Assembly (NCBI GenBank): GCA_042095055.1
Contig: JBELBZ010000003.1
Coordinates: 62,001-126,000 of the forward strand
DNA from: UBA8752 sp042095055
GTDB lineage: Bacteria; Bacteroidota; Bacteroidia; Flavobacteriales_D; Sanyastnellaceae
Length of the DNA: 64,000 nt
Direction: 5' to 3'
Shown here one piece after another: positions 33,024 to 41,863 of this stretch; positions within the stretch are counted from its first letter, which is position 1, and each line of letters begins with the position of its first letter. Made by a program: the position numbers and the translations under genes. A model generated the notes under the pieces. It had not been told where the DNA came from and searched no databases. It worked only from the letters and a program-made list of their open reading frames with translations.

Positions 33024-33995
33024 ATGCCCGAAGCCAACACCTTCGACCCGGCCGTTTTGGACCGGCTCGAGCAATTGAGGGACAAGTACGCCGCTATGGG
33101 GCAGGACCTCGTGTCCTACCTCGACGGCCTGCTCCATGCAGACTTTCCCACTTACTGGGACTACATCAACCTCGATACGCTGCTCAGTCTGCAGCACCCC
33201 GTCACGCCTTTTCCCGACGAAGAAATCTTCATCATCTATCACCAGACGACGGAGCTTTACTTCAAACTTTCCCTCCACGAATTGCGCCAGCTGCACAGTG
33301 CACAGTCGCTGTCTGGACCTGAAATGCTGGAGCGGGTCCGCCGCGTGAACCGCTACTTCAAAGTCCTTGTGGACAGTTTTGATGTGATGGTGGATGGTTT
33401 GGACCACAAGCAGTTTCTGAAGTTCCGCATGTCCCTCCTGCCTTCAAGTGGGTTTCAGAGTGTTCAGTACCGATTGGTGGAATTGGCGTGCACCACCATG
33501 GACTGTCTGGTCCACATTGAGCTGCGGGCAAACCGCCTGAGCCACAGCTTCGATGACGTCGAGTCCATGTTCGACGAGCTGTATTGGCGCAGGGGCGCCA
33601 CGGAACTGGCTACGGGACAACCTACGCTGACCTTGAAGCAGTTTGAGGCCAAATACAGGGACAGCATCATCGCTTTCGCCGAAGAACGCTTTCACTCGAA
33701 CGTTCGCCGCCAATGGCAAGGGCTTTCTGAAACAGAGCAGACGCCAGAATTGCGCGAAGCGCTGCGCACCCTCGACGAGTTGGTCAATGTGCATTGGCCC
33801 CTATCCCACTACCGAAGTGCGGTGAAACACCTGCAAAAAGACCCGGTCGACATTGCGGCAACAGGAGGGACCAACTGGCAGAAATACCTGCCCCCTCGGT
33901 TCCAAAAACTCATCTTCTTTCCCGAACTCTGGAGCACAGAAGAAAAGGAGGATTGGGGCAAAAAATGGGTGTTGCACAACATCGGCCACAAGTGA
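33024..33995 (+). CDS. kynA: Tryptophan 2,3-dioxygenase
   Basis: A heme enzyme that cleaves tryptophan to N-formylkynurenine, the first step of the kynurenine pathway. The 323 residues show the signatures FIIYHQTTELYFKL, DSFDVMVDGLDHKQFLKFRMSLLPSSGFQSVQYR and a conserved C-terminal HxxVxH-type region NVHWPLSHYRSAVKHLQ. The bacterial enzyme is usually about 280 residues; this one is longer at its C-terminus, as in Bacteroidota. Kynureninase and formamidase genes are not in the window. Confidence 0.93.
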   Translation: MPEANTFDPAVLDRLEQLRDKYAAMGQDLVSYLDGLLHADFPTYWDYINLDTLLSLQHPVTPFPDEEIFIIYHQTTELYFKLSLHELRQLHSAQSLSGPEMLERVRRVNRYFKVLVDSFDVMVDGLDHKQFLKFRMSLLPSSGFQSVQYRLVELACTTMDCLVHIELRANRLSHSFDDVESMFDELYWRRGATELATGQPTLTLKQFEAKYRDSIIAFAEERFHSNVRRQWQGLSETEQTPELREALRTLDELVNVHWPLSHYRSAVKHLQKDPVDIAATGGTNWQKYLPPRFQKLIFFPELWSTEEKEDWGKKWVLHNIGHK

Positions 33996-34090
33996 ATTTG
34001 CAGAAGCGTTAAAAGCGGACAAAGGCAAAACTTTTTCTCATGTCCTTCGTTCAAGGACTGCTGCACGTCAAGTTTGCAGCGCTCACAACT

Positions 34091-35401
34091 ATGCGGCCCC
34101 TCTCTCCATACAGCATCTTGATCAGCGCCACCCTCCTCTGTTGGATGGCGGGCATGCTGGCGGGCTGCGGAGACCCTCAGGCCGAGGGCGAAAATGCGCC
34201 CCTGCTGGCCTTTGGAAGATCGGCTGTAGAAGCCAAGCCTCCTTTGACATTAGAGGAGAGCCTCGCGGAGCAGTTCGATTTGTACAGCGACTCTGTAGCC
34301 TGGACCACAGAGTATGGCGAGGTCCGCTCTGGCCAAAGCCTCTCCCACATTTTGTCCCCTTTTGGTGTGTCCAGTGCAACCCTGCACCACATCGCTACAG
34401 AGCACCGGGAGGTGTTTGATGTTCGGCGCATGCGTCAAGGCAAAGACTGGTGGTTGTTCCGTACAGCGGAGGATTCCGTTCCCCGCCAATTTGCTTACGG
34501 CATTAACGACCGGGAGTACGTGGTCTTTGAGCTCACAGGAGAGAAGTCTGTCCGCCGGGGACGTTACCCTTCGGAAACCCGCCGCAGTTATGTGCAAGGT
34601 GAAGTGATGGGCAGTTTGTACCAAAGCTTGGAAGACGCCGGGCACACGACCACACTCGCCTACGCCATGTCCAACGTATACGCTTGGACCATCGACTTCA
34701 GCCGCATCCAACCCGGAGACCAATTTCGCATCATCTATGAGCGCGACTGGGTCAATGAAAAGCCCGCTGGCCTGCCCCGCATCGTCGCTTCTGAGTTCAT
34801 GCACCGCGGAAGAAACTTCCCCGCTTTCGCCTTTGACCAAGGCGAAGGGCTGGACTATTTCGATGAAACCGGTGCCAGTTTGCGCAAGGCATTCCTCAAA
34901 GCTCCCGTGTCGTTTTCCCGGATTTCAAGCCGTTTCAACAAGCGGCGTTTTCACCCCGTGCTGAAAAAGGTCAAGGCCCACTTGGGCACCGACTATGCAG
35001 CGCCCCGGGGCACAGAGATTGTTGCCGTCGGTGATGGGGTCGTCACAAAAGCGAGCTACACGAGGGGAAACGGCAAATACGTCAAGATCCGCCACAACGG
35101 CACCTACACGACGCAGTACCTGCACATGAGCCGGCGCAACGTGAAAGAAGGCCAGGCCGTCCGCCAAGGCGACGTGATCGGCTATGTCGGAAGCACCGGA
35201 TTGGCCACAGGCCCCCACGTCTGTTTCAGGTTTTGGAAAAATGGGCAACAGGTGGACCACCTCAAAGAGGATTTTCCTCCATCCACCCCCATCAAAGCGG
35301 AGGCGAAAGCGCCGTTTCAAGAAGCCTGTGGTGTCCTGTTGGCCGAAATGGCCCAGCGTGAAGCGGACGATGGTCCCCGCCTCGCCACCTTGGACCAATA
35401 A
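34091..35401 (+). CDS. M23 metallopeptidase lipoprotein (MepM-like)
   Basis: A 436-residue peptidoglycan hydrolase from the ATG at 34091. A signal peptide ends in lipobox LAGC. The central part (about 70-240) resembles the OapA/LysM-like N-domains of MepM proteins. The C-terminal LytM domain is complete, with HLGTDYAAPRGTEI (zinc His and Asp), QYLHMS and THPH-like GPHVCFRF. It probably cleaves cross-links for cell-wall growth. It is preceded by a 95-base spacer with no clear promoter box. Confidence 0.88.
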   Translation: MRPLSPYSILISATLLCWMAGMLAGCGDPQAEGENAPLLAFGRSAVEAKPPLTLEESLAEQFDLYSDSVAWTTEYGEVRSGQSLSHILSPFGVSSATLHHIATEHREVFDVRRMRQGKDWWLFRTAEDSVPRQFAYGINDREYVVFELTGEKSVRRGRYPSETRRSYVQGEVMGSLYQSLEDAGHTTTLAYAMSNVYAWTIDFSRIQPGDQFRIIYERDWVNEKPAGLPRIVASEFMHRGRNFPAFAFDQGEGLDYFDETGASLRKAFLKAPVSFSRISSRFNKRRFHPVLKKVKAHLGTDYAAPRGTEIVAVGDGVVTKASYTRGNGKYVKIRHNGTYTTQYLHMSRRNVKEGQAVRQGDVIGYVGSTGLATGPHVCFRFWKNGQQVDHLKEDFPPSTPIKAEAKAPFQEACGVLLAEMAQREADDGPRLATLDQ

Positions 35402-35413
35402 GCCCGTCTGAGC

Positions 35414-36247
35414 TCAGGGTTCAATCGCCTGGAGCAAGGAAATTCCCAACCCATCCGAAAGCGCCGCCCCCGAACGAGACCGCTCGGGATGCCATTGCAC
35501 GCCCACGAGGAAGGGCAAATTCAGTGTGTCTTTGTGGCGAATCCCTTCTGTCAATCCCGCAGGGCCCTCGGCCCACGACAGGAATTGGTCGGACAATTGA
35601 TCAATGCCTTGGTGGTGGTGGCTCACATAGGTGTCCGGCTGGCCCGGTGCGAATTCAACGGAACCTGCTGACCAAGGCTGCGTGATCCGCACCACATGCA
35701 AGGTGTCGCTTGTGTGGCCGGGCGTGCCCCCTCTGTGGCCCTCATAGCCGGCATCTGGAAGGTGGGGATGCAAACTCCCACCGCCATGCACATTCATGAC
35801 TTGAAGGCCCCTGCACACACCCAAACAGGGCAAGCCCCGCTCCAAGACGCGGTCGAGCAAGAGGTGCTCCACGCGGTCGCGCTCCGTATCGATTTTCCCG
35901 CACCTCACGGTGTCTTCTGCCTGGCCATAGCGGGCTGGGTGAATGTCCTCTCCGCCTGTCAAGACTACAGCGCGTGCTTTCAACATTTCACGCTCGAAGG
36001 TGGCTGAATCTGTGCCATAAGCTTGGACGAACCTCAATGGCCCGGTGCCCCCTTCAGCGGCCAACCGGCCCAACCACTTGCGGTAATTCTGGCTGCTGTA
36101 AAACTTGGAGAGGACCACCGTTGTGCTGTCCGCTGATGCGGGGGGTGCAGAAGGTCCAGCTTCAGGCGTGCCGGGTGATGTGCAACCGGTCCAAACGAGG
36201 ACCAGGGCGCAACACGCGGCCAACGCCAAACGCAAAGCGCCACTCAT
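35414..36247 (-). CDS. Exported lipoprotein of the class I glutamine amidotransferase/peptidase C26 family
   Basis: About 277 residues with a signal peptide and Cys22 in the lipobox WTGC. The mature part is a class I amidotransferase-like domain: the nucleophile Cys in CLGVCRGLQVMNV, VVLTGGEDIHP upstream, and the catalytic His/Glu pair in GVQWHPERS. It resembles PuuD-type gamma-glutamyl hydrolases, which are normally cytoplasmic. The ATG overlaps the lysS stop by four bases. It probably hydrolyses a gamma-glutamyl compound outside the cytoplasm. Confidence 0.83.
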   Translation of the reverse strand: MSGALRLALAACCALVLVWTGCTSPGTPEAGPSAPPASADSTTVVLSKFYSSQNYRKWLGRLAAEGGTGPLRFVQAYGTDSATFEREMLKARAVVLTGGEDIHPARYGQAEDTVRCGKIDTERDRVEHLLLDRVLERGLPCLGVCRGLQVMNVHGGGSLHPHLPDAGYEGHRGGTPGHTSDTLHVVRITQPWSAGSVEFAPGQPDTYVSHHHQGIDQLSDQFLSWAEGPAGLTEGIRHKDTLNLPFLVGVQWHPERSRSGAALSDGLGISLLQAIEP

Positions 36248-37950
36248 GACCCTTGCCAAGCTTCAACTTCCTCCATCTGCAATGCCGGCAGGTCCAACTT
36301 GTTCTTTTTGCGGAACCCGTTGAGCTTCTCGCGCAAGGCGCTGGGCTTGGCCTCTCGGATGGCCTCAGCGGTGTCGAAGCCAGCGGCGGCCACATGCGGC
36401 GCCCAATCGCTCGAAATGCCCAGGGCCTCCAGCGCAGCGAGGTCTGGTCCAGTGCGGAACACCTCAGGCCGCATTTGCGGGAAGAACAGCACCTCTTGGA
36501 TGGACGTTTGGTCGGTCAGCATCATGACCAACCGGTCGATGCCGATGCCCACACCACTGGTGGGGGGCATGCCGTATTCCAAAGCCCGGAGGAAGTCCTG
36601 GTCGATGAACATGGCCTCGTCATCGCCCCGCTTGGAGAGCTCCACTTGCTCCTCAAACCGCTCGCGCTGGTCGATGGGGTCATTGAGCTCAGAGTAAGCA
36701 TTGGCGACCTCAGTGCCATTGATGAAAAGCTCGAAACGCTCTGTGTAGCCAGGCTTGTCCCGGTGCACCTTGGTGAGCGGCGACATTTCGACGGGGTAAT
36801 CTGTGATGAAAGTGGGCTGCACGTAGTGCTCTTCGCAGCACTCCCCAAACATCTCGTCGATCAACTTGCCCTTGCCCATGGTGTCGTCCACCTCGATGTC
36901 GAGGTTGGCGCAGGCTTGCCGCAAACCGGACTCGTCCATGCCGTCGATGTCCACGCCGGTATGTTCGAGGATGGCGTCGCGCATGGTCACCCTGCGGTAC
37001 GGTGGCGTGAAGTCGATTTCTTTGCCGGCCAAGGTGGTCTTGGTGGTCCCATGGACTGCGGTGCACACCTCGCCCAGCAGCTCCTCCATGGTCTCCATCA
37101 TCCAGTGGTAGTCCTTGTAAGCGACGTACAGCTCCATGATGGTGAACTCCGGATTGTGCGTCCGGTCCATGCCTTCGTTTCGGAAATTCCGCGAAAACTC
37201 GAAGACCCCATCGAAGCCTCCTACGATGAGCCGCTTGAGATAGAGCTCATTGGCGATCCGCAGATACAGCGGGATGTCCAAGGCATTGTGGTGGGTGACA
37301 AAAGGGCGCGCGGCGGCGCCGCCGGGGATGGCCTGCAACACAGGGGTGTCCACCTCGAGCCACCCCTTGGCTGTGAAGCTCTCACGAATGGCCTGAATCA
37401 CCTTGCTTCTCGCCTCAAAGGTCTGTTTGACTTGGGGGTTCACGAGCAGGTCCACGTAGCGCATGCGGTAGCGCAGCTCGGGATCGGTAAAGGCGTCGTG
37501 GACGTTGCCGTCCTCATCGGTCTTCACGGAGGGCAGTGGACGGATGGACTTGCTCAATACGGTGAGCTCCTTGACCAACACACTGGGCTCCCCAGTCTGG
37601 GTGGTAAACGTCGTGCCCTTGATTCCGACCACATCCCCGCGGTCGAGCAGTTTCTTGAAGACCGTGTTGTAAGTGGTCTTGTCCTCTCCCGGGCACAGTT
37701 CGTCGCGGTTGAGGTAAATCTGAATCTTGCCGGTGGCGTCTTGCAGCTCCGCAAAGGAAGCTTTGCCCATGATGCGGCGGGAGAGGATGCGCCCTGCGAG
37801 GCAGACCTCCGCGTCTTCTTTGAAGTCGGCCGAAAGCGGCGCGGCATGGGCGTCCACGGGGTAGGCCGCTGCCGGATAGGGGTCAATGCCCAGTTGGCGA
37901 AGTTGCTGTAGGCTGTCCAAGCGGACGCGCTCCTGTTCGGATCGGATCAT
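36244..37950 (-). CDS. lysS: Lysyl-tRNA synthetase (class II)
   Basis: It charges tRNA-Lys. From the ATG at 37950 (MIRSEQERVRLDSLQQL) the protein is 568 residues. It has an N-terminal OB-fold anticodon domain and a class II core with motif 2 FRNEGMD and motif 3 GIGIDRLVMML. After the conserved end of the catalytic domain there is an extra segment of about 70 residues (from VFRTGPDLAALE), seemingly a small helical domain, as found in some Bacteroidota enzymes. A TTG at 37965 would extend the start by five codons. It overlaps the following lipoprotein gene. Confidence 0.95.
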   Translation of the reverse strand: MIRSEQERVRLDSLQQLRQLGIDPYPAAAYPVDAHAAPLSADFKEDAEVCLAGRILSRRIMGKASFAELQDATGKIQIYLNRDELCPGEDKTTYNTVFKKLLDRGDVVGIKGTTFTTQTGEPSVLVKELTVLSKSIRPLPSVKTDEDGNVHDAFTDPELRYRMRYVDLLVNPQVKQTFEARSKVIQAIRESFTAKGWLEVDTPVLQAIPGGAAARPFVTHHNALDIPLYLRIANELYLKRLIVGGFDGVFEFSRNFRNEGMDRTHNPEFTIMELYVAYKDYHWMMETMEELLGEVCTAVHGTTKTTLAGKEIDFTPPYRRVTMRDAILEHTGVDIDGMDESGLRQACANLDIEVDDTMGKGKLIDEMFGECCEEHYVQPTFITDYPVEMSPLTKVHRDKPGYTERFELFINGTEVANAYSELNDPIDQRERFEEQVELSKRGDDEAMFIDQDFLRALEYGMPPTSGVGIGIDRLVMMLTDQTSIQEVLFFPQMRPEVFRTGPDLAALEALGISSDWAPHVAAAGFDTAEAIREAKPSALREKLNGFRKKNKLDLPALQMEEVEAWQGS

Positions 37951-37967
37951 GGTGACTTGATTCAAAG

Positions 37968-37975
37968 CGAAATTA
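37968..37975 (-). promoter_or_regulatory. -7 promoter box TAATTTCG before lysS
   Basis: It matches TAnnTT[T/C]G, 17 bases before the ATG at 37950. Confidence 0.45.
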
Positions 37976-38027
37976 GGTTGTCGCGGGGCGTCATGCAGGA
38001 AGTAAATTAGCAGAGAACGTCAGCACG

Positions 38028-39023
38028 ATGCGCGCACTCATTGATTCCTTTCCCGATCAGCTCTCCTCAGCGGCCACTTCCATGGCTGCCCAGCCTTTGC
38101 CCGCAACACCGCCCGAACACGACCATGTGCTTGTTTTGGGCATGGGGGGTTCTGGCATCGGTGGCCGCTTTCTAGCAGGGCTGCTGGCCGACACCGCCGA
38201 GGTGCCCGTGGCGTCCTGCCACGACTACCAGATTCCATCATGGGTCAGCCCTAAGACCGTGGTAATCGCTTGCAGCTACAGTGGAAATACCGAGGAAACC
38301 CTCGCCGCCCTGGCACAGGCCATTCAAAAGGGAGCGCAGGTCAGAGCGCTCACTTCTGGGGGCCAGCTGGGGGCCATGGCTTCCGAACACAATTGGCCCG
38401 TTTTGACCGTTCCCGGTGGACACCCACCGCGCTCGCAATTCGGGTGGGCGGTGACGGGTCTGCTGCACCATTTCTCGGCTTTGGGGCATGCGCCTGCAGA
38501 CGCCCACAACGTCCTCGCGGACGTGCAAGCATCTGCTGATGCCCTGCGCGCAAACAGAGAAGCGGTTGTCGCTCTGGCCGACAAATGGGCTGGTCTATTG
38601 GTAGACAAAACCCCTATGCTCTACGGAGATGCCGCCTTGGAGCCCGTGCTCATCCGCTGGCGCCAGCAGCTCAATGAAAATGCCAAACGGCTGTGCAACC
38701 ACCATGTCTTTCCAGAGATGAACCACAACGAGCTTGTGGGCTGGGAGAGTGGCGATGACAGCATTGCTGCGTTGTTCCTGCACACCCATGAAGATCACCC
38801 GCGGACTGCTGAACGGATGCGGCTCTGCAAAGCCATTTTCTCAGAGGCCGGTGCTTCCGTGGAAGAAGTCCACGCAGTGGGCCAGACCCGGCTTCAGCGG
38901 TGGATGTACCTGGTTCACCTGGGCGACTGGCTGTCACTGCTGATGGCCGAAAAAACCGGAGTCGACCCTGTTGACATCCGGCACATTGATTACCTCAAAG
39001 GGGAATTGGCCAAAATGGCATGA
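38028..39023 (+). CDS. Bifunctional phosphoglucose/phosphomannose isomerase
   Basis: A 331-residue SIS-domain isomerase of the bacterial PGI/PMI type. It shows the GMGGSGIGGRFLA and ACSYSGNTEETL signatures, MNHNELVGWE with the catalytic Glu/His region, and a C-terminal conserved PVDIRHIDYLKGEL. It interconverts glucose 6-phosphate and fructose 6-phosphate, and mannose 6-phosphate. Its stop overlaps lipB by four bases. A weak TAAATTAG box lies at 38003-38010. Confidence 0.9.
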   Translation: MRALIDSFPDQLSSAATSMAAQPLPATPPEHDHVLVLGMGGSGIGGRFLAGLLADTAEVPVASCHDYQIPSWVSPKTVVIACSYSGNTEETLAALAQAIQKGAQVRALTSGGQLGAMASEHNWPVLTVPGGHPPRSQFGWAVTGLLHHFSALGHAPADAHNVLADVQASADALRANREAVVALADKWAGLLVDKTPMLYGDAALEPVLIRWRQQLNENAKRLCNHHVFPEMNHNELVGWESGDDSIAALFLHTHEDHPRTAERMRLCKAIFSEAGASVEEVHAVGQTRLQRWMYLVHLGDWLSLLMAEKTGVDPVDIRHIDYLKGELAKMA

Positions 39024-39769
39024 GGCCTTTAGTGCATGTCCAAGACCTGGGACAGGCGGCCTACAAACCGACCTGGGACCTTCAAGAGCGCCTGCTCAAG
39101 ACGGCTGTGGACCGCAAAATTGCGAGGAGAAAGGCGGGGCTGAGTGAGACGGCAAGGACAGATTCAGGACACGATCCCGAGCACCCTTGGCCGGAACACC
39201 ACTTGTTGTTTGTCGAGCACCCTCACGTCCTCACCTTGGGCAAGAGCGGCGATGCCAACCACGTTGTGGCTTCCCCAGAGCGCCTGAAATCACTCGGCGT
39301 AGAGTATCATGAAATCAACCGTGGTGGCGACATCACTTACCACGGCCCGGGCCAGCTGGTTGCCTACCCCATCCTCGACCTCGACCAGTTTCGCACAGAT
39401 ATTGGATGGTACTTGCGGCAACTGGAAGAGGCGGTGATCCGGACATGCTCTGACTGGGGCGTCTCATCCGGCCGCATCGAAGGGCTGACGGGCGTTTGGA
39501 TAGACCCTGCAGCGGGAATGGCTGCGCGAAAAATCTGCGCCATTGGGGTCAAATGCAGCCGTTGGGTGACCATGCACGGACTGGCCTTTAACCTCAATAC
39601 AGACCTTGATTTTTTTAACCTCATCGTTCCATGTGGCATCCAAGACCGGGGCGTAACCAGCCTTGAAATAGAGGCCAGCAGAAAGGTCAACAGAAGTGAG
39701 GCTCAGGATGCACTCGAATCCCATCTTTTGGACGTACTTGGGGCAGACTCTGTAGCCCAACGACCATGA
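39020..39769 (+). CDS. lipB: Octanoyltransferase LipB
   Basis: It moves octanoate from acyl carrier protein to lipoyl domains. The 249 residues show the family signature EINRGGDITYHGPGQLVAYP, the K in KICAIGVKCSRWVTMHG and the catalytic Cys in IVPCGIQDRGVTSL. Compared with the E. coli protein it has a longer N-terminal region. It is in a four-base-overlap chain with the isomerase and the serine hydrolase. Confidence 0.93.
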   Translation: MRPLVHVQDLGQAAYKPTWDLQERLLKTAVDRKIARRKAGLSETARTDSGHDPEHPWPEHHLLFVEHPHVLTLGKSGDANHVVASPERLKSLGVEYHEINRGGDITYHGPGQLVAYPILDLDQFRTDIGWYLRQLEEAVIRTCSDWGVSSGRIEGLTGVWIDPAAGMAARKICAIGVKCSRWVTMHGLAFNLNTDLDFFNLIVPCGIQDRGVTSLEIEASRKVNRSEAQDALESHLLDVLGADSVAQRP

Positions 39770-40920
39770 AACGCTTTTTCTTTTGGCTGATCTCCTTGGG
39801 CATCGGCTTGTACTTGCTGAGCGTCTTCACCGACAACGACCACGTGTGGACTGGCCTGAGGCAGTGCTATTTGCGCGGATACAAGACCGCGCAAATCGAC
39901 GACATGAGGTTCCAGTCATTGCGCAGCATACCCGCTTCGGAATCGCCGCGACCCTGGCCATTGCACAGCAGGTACAACGGGTTTGACTTGCCTGAATCGC
40001 TGATAGACTCCACAAACCGATGGAACACCACTGCGCTCACTGTCATTCACAAAGACTCCCTGCTCTTGGATTGGAAGTCGGCCCGTATCCCTGGGGCGGA
40101 CACCATGCGGACCAACTCCTTTTCAATAGCCAAAAGCCTAACAGCGCTGGCCATAGGAGCGGCTGAAAAAGAGGGCTTGCTCGACGTAAATGACCGGGTA
40201 TCCCAGTATCTGCCGCGGTTTTCCCAAGGCCCCGCATCGGAATTGACCATCGAGCACATTCTTCAGATGCGATCGGGCATCCCATTTGGAGAGAGCTACA
40301 AGAACCCCTTTGGGTTTATGTCCAAGTGCACTTACGGCGACGATATCCTCGAGAGGCTTCGGGATTATACGGTCGAGGGTTCCCCAGGTGCGACGTGGAA
40401 ATACCAAGGTGGCAATACGCTGCTGCTTCAAGAGGTCCTGTTGCAGGTCATCGACGTTCCGCTGGGGGTCTGGTTTTCCGAAAAGATTTGGGGACCCATT
40501 GGAGCCACATCCGAGGCAAAATGGGCCGTGGACAATGCCGGTCACGAGCGCAACTATGCGTGCTTCTATTCGACTGCTTCTGAGTTTGCACGTTTGGGTC
40601 AACTTGTTCTCGACTCAGGACAGGTAGCGGGAACAGCCATTTTAGAACGTGACTTCGTGCACAGGATGACCCGCCCAATTGGCCCCCTTGATGACGGGAC
40701 TGACATCCAGCATTATGGTTATCAAATATGGATGGGGACCCACGATGGAATGGCCTTCAAGAGCATGCAAGGGCTTCATGGGCAGTATGTCATCGCGGTC
40801 CCTGAACTGGAATTGATTGCGGTGCGCACCGGATTCTTCAGGCCAAAGGGTAAGATCCGGGGAATTGACGCGGACGTTTACCGCACAATCGACATGGCCA
40901 AAGCCGCGGCAGCACTGTAG
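39766..40920 (+). CDS. Class C beta-lactamase-like serine hydrolase
   Basis: A 384-residue exported or membrane-anchored protein, with one hydrophobic segment at 5-22. The nucleophile motif SxxK is present as SIAK in NSFSIAKSLTALA. A KYQGGN segment is near the expected YxN position, but the exact YxN triad cannot be confirmed by eye. The YGYQIWMGT and AVPELELIAVRTG segments are typical of this EstB/AmpC-like group. The substrate is unknown. It ends the lipB chain, and an intergenic region with a strong promoter follows. Confidence 0.82.
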   Translation: MKRFFFWLISLGIGLYLLSVFTDNDHVWTGLRQCYLRGYKTAQIDDMRFQSLRSIPASESPRPWPLHSRYNGFDLPESLIDSTNRWNTTALTVIHKDSLLLDWKSARIPGADTMRTNSFSIAKSLTALAIGAAEKEGLLDVNDRVSQYLPRFSQGPASELTIEHILQMRSGIPFGESYKNPFGFMSKCTYGDDILERLRDYTVEGSPGATWKYQGGNTLLLQEVLLQVIDVPLGVWFSEKIWGPIGATSEAKWAVDNAGHERNYACFYSTASEFARLGQLVLDSGQVAGTAILERDFVHRMTRPIGPLDDGTDIQHYGYQIWMGTHDGMAFKSMQGLHGQYVIAVPELELIAVRTGFFRPKGKIRGIDADVYRTIDMAKAAAAL

Positions 40921-40955
40921 ATTACAGTTACAAACTAAATTCTATCGTCTGCGAA

Positions 40956-40988
40956 TTTGCATTTTAGCAGGTCGAATGCGTATATTTG
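40956..40988 (+). promoter_or_regulatory. Full -33/-7 promoter before the LytTR regulator
   Basis: TTTG (40956-40959), 21 bases, then TATATTTG (40981-40988): both elements and the spacing match the Bacteroidota consensus. It is the best complete promoter in the window. The leader before the ATG at 41018 would be about 25 bases. Confidence 0.75.
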
Positions 40989-41017
40989 GTTTTGTAGCGT
41001 TGTAGGAAACACCCGCA

Positions 41018-41803
41018 ATGCGACAACCAAATCGTCCGCCAATGAATGCCCAGCTCGATGCCATCATCGTTGATGATGAAGCGCCCGCTCGTGAGGTACT
41101 GCACAGTCAGCTTGAACGCCACTGTCCATTCATCCGAGTCATAGACCAAGCACCCAATGCCCGAATCGGATACGACGCTATTCGAAGTGGACGCCCCCAC
41201 ATTGTCTTCGTAGACATCAGGATGCCCTTCGAGTCAGGCCTTGATCTTGTGGACCGCTTTGATGATCGAGATTTCTACGTGGTCTTTTACACCACCTACC
41301 AGGACTACGCCATTGATGCCATTCGCCGGCAAGCCTTTGACTATTTGTTGAAGCCCATTGACCCCGTAGACCTTCAAGCCTGCGCCGAGCGCATTCGGGA
41401 GCACTATCGAATCAAAATGCTGGAGAACGGTGACTTTCACCGCAAGCTCGAAATCACCACGTCAGGTCAGCGCCATTTCATCCGACACTCAGAAATTCTG
41501 CATGTCGAAGCCAGCGGCAGTTATGCCTGCATCTACAAAACCGATGGTGGCCGATTGATGGTGTCCAAGAACCTCAAGTATGTGGAAAGCCTGATCAACA
41601 ACAGCAAGTTTGTTCGGGTACACAACAGTCAACTCGTTCACCTGAACAAGATTCGCCAGTGCAACTACCGCACCAACTCGATCACGCTGGTCAACGGGAA
41701 AGAAATCGCTTTGGCGGTCAGAAAACGCGAGGATTTGCGCCGCAGAATGGCTGAGCTGCTTTCCAACGAAAACGATGGCGGATTCAGCGCCGCAGTCGCT
41801 TAA
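41018..41803 (+). CDS. LytTR-family DNA-binding response regulator
   Basis: A 261-residue regulator. The receiver domain has the acidic pair at 19-20, phosphoacceptor Asp66 in VFVDIRMP and the Lys of LLKPIDP. The LytTR DNA-binding domain (about 150-255) shows RHSEILHVEASGSYACIY and FVRVHNSQLVHLNKI. No histidine kinase of the LytS type lies next to it, so it is an orphan here. It has its own strong promoter. Confidence 0.92.
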   Translation: MRQPNRPPMNAQLDAIIVDDEAPAREVLHSQLERHCPFIRVIDQAPNARIGYDAIRSGRPHIVFVDIRMPFESGLDLVDRFDDRDFYVVFYTTYQDYAIDAIRRQAFDYLLKPIDPVDLQACAERIREHYRIKMLENGDFHRKLEITTSGQRHFIRHSEILHVEASGSYACIYKTDGGRLMVSKNLKYVESLINNSKFVRVHNSQLVHLNKIRQCNYRTNSITLVNGKEIALAVRKREDLRRRMAELLSNENDGGFSAAVA

Positions 41804-41848
41804 ACCGACGACTGACCACAAAACGGAAGCGAAGCATGGGCAGGCCGC

Positions 41849-41856
41849 TACCTTTG
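41849..41856 (+). promoter_or_regulatory. -7 promoter box TACCTTTG before rlmN
   Basis: A perfect TAnnTTTG match, seven bases before the ATG at 41864. Confidence 0.55.
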
Positions 41857-41863
41857 CGCCACC

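Noticed and set aside
36253..37911. 552-codon plus-strand open frame opposite lysS
   Set aside because: It is a shadow of lysS, whose class II motifs are unambiguous. The translated sequence has no family features.
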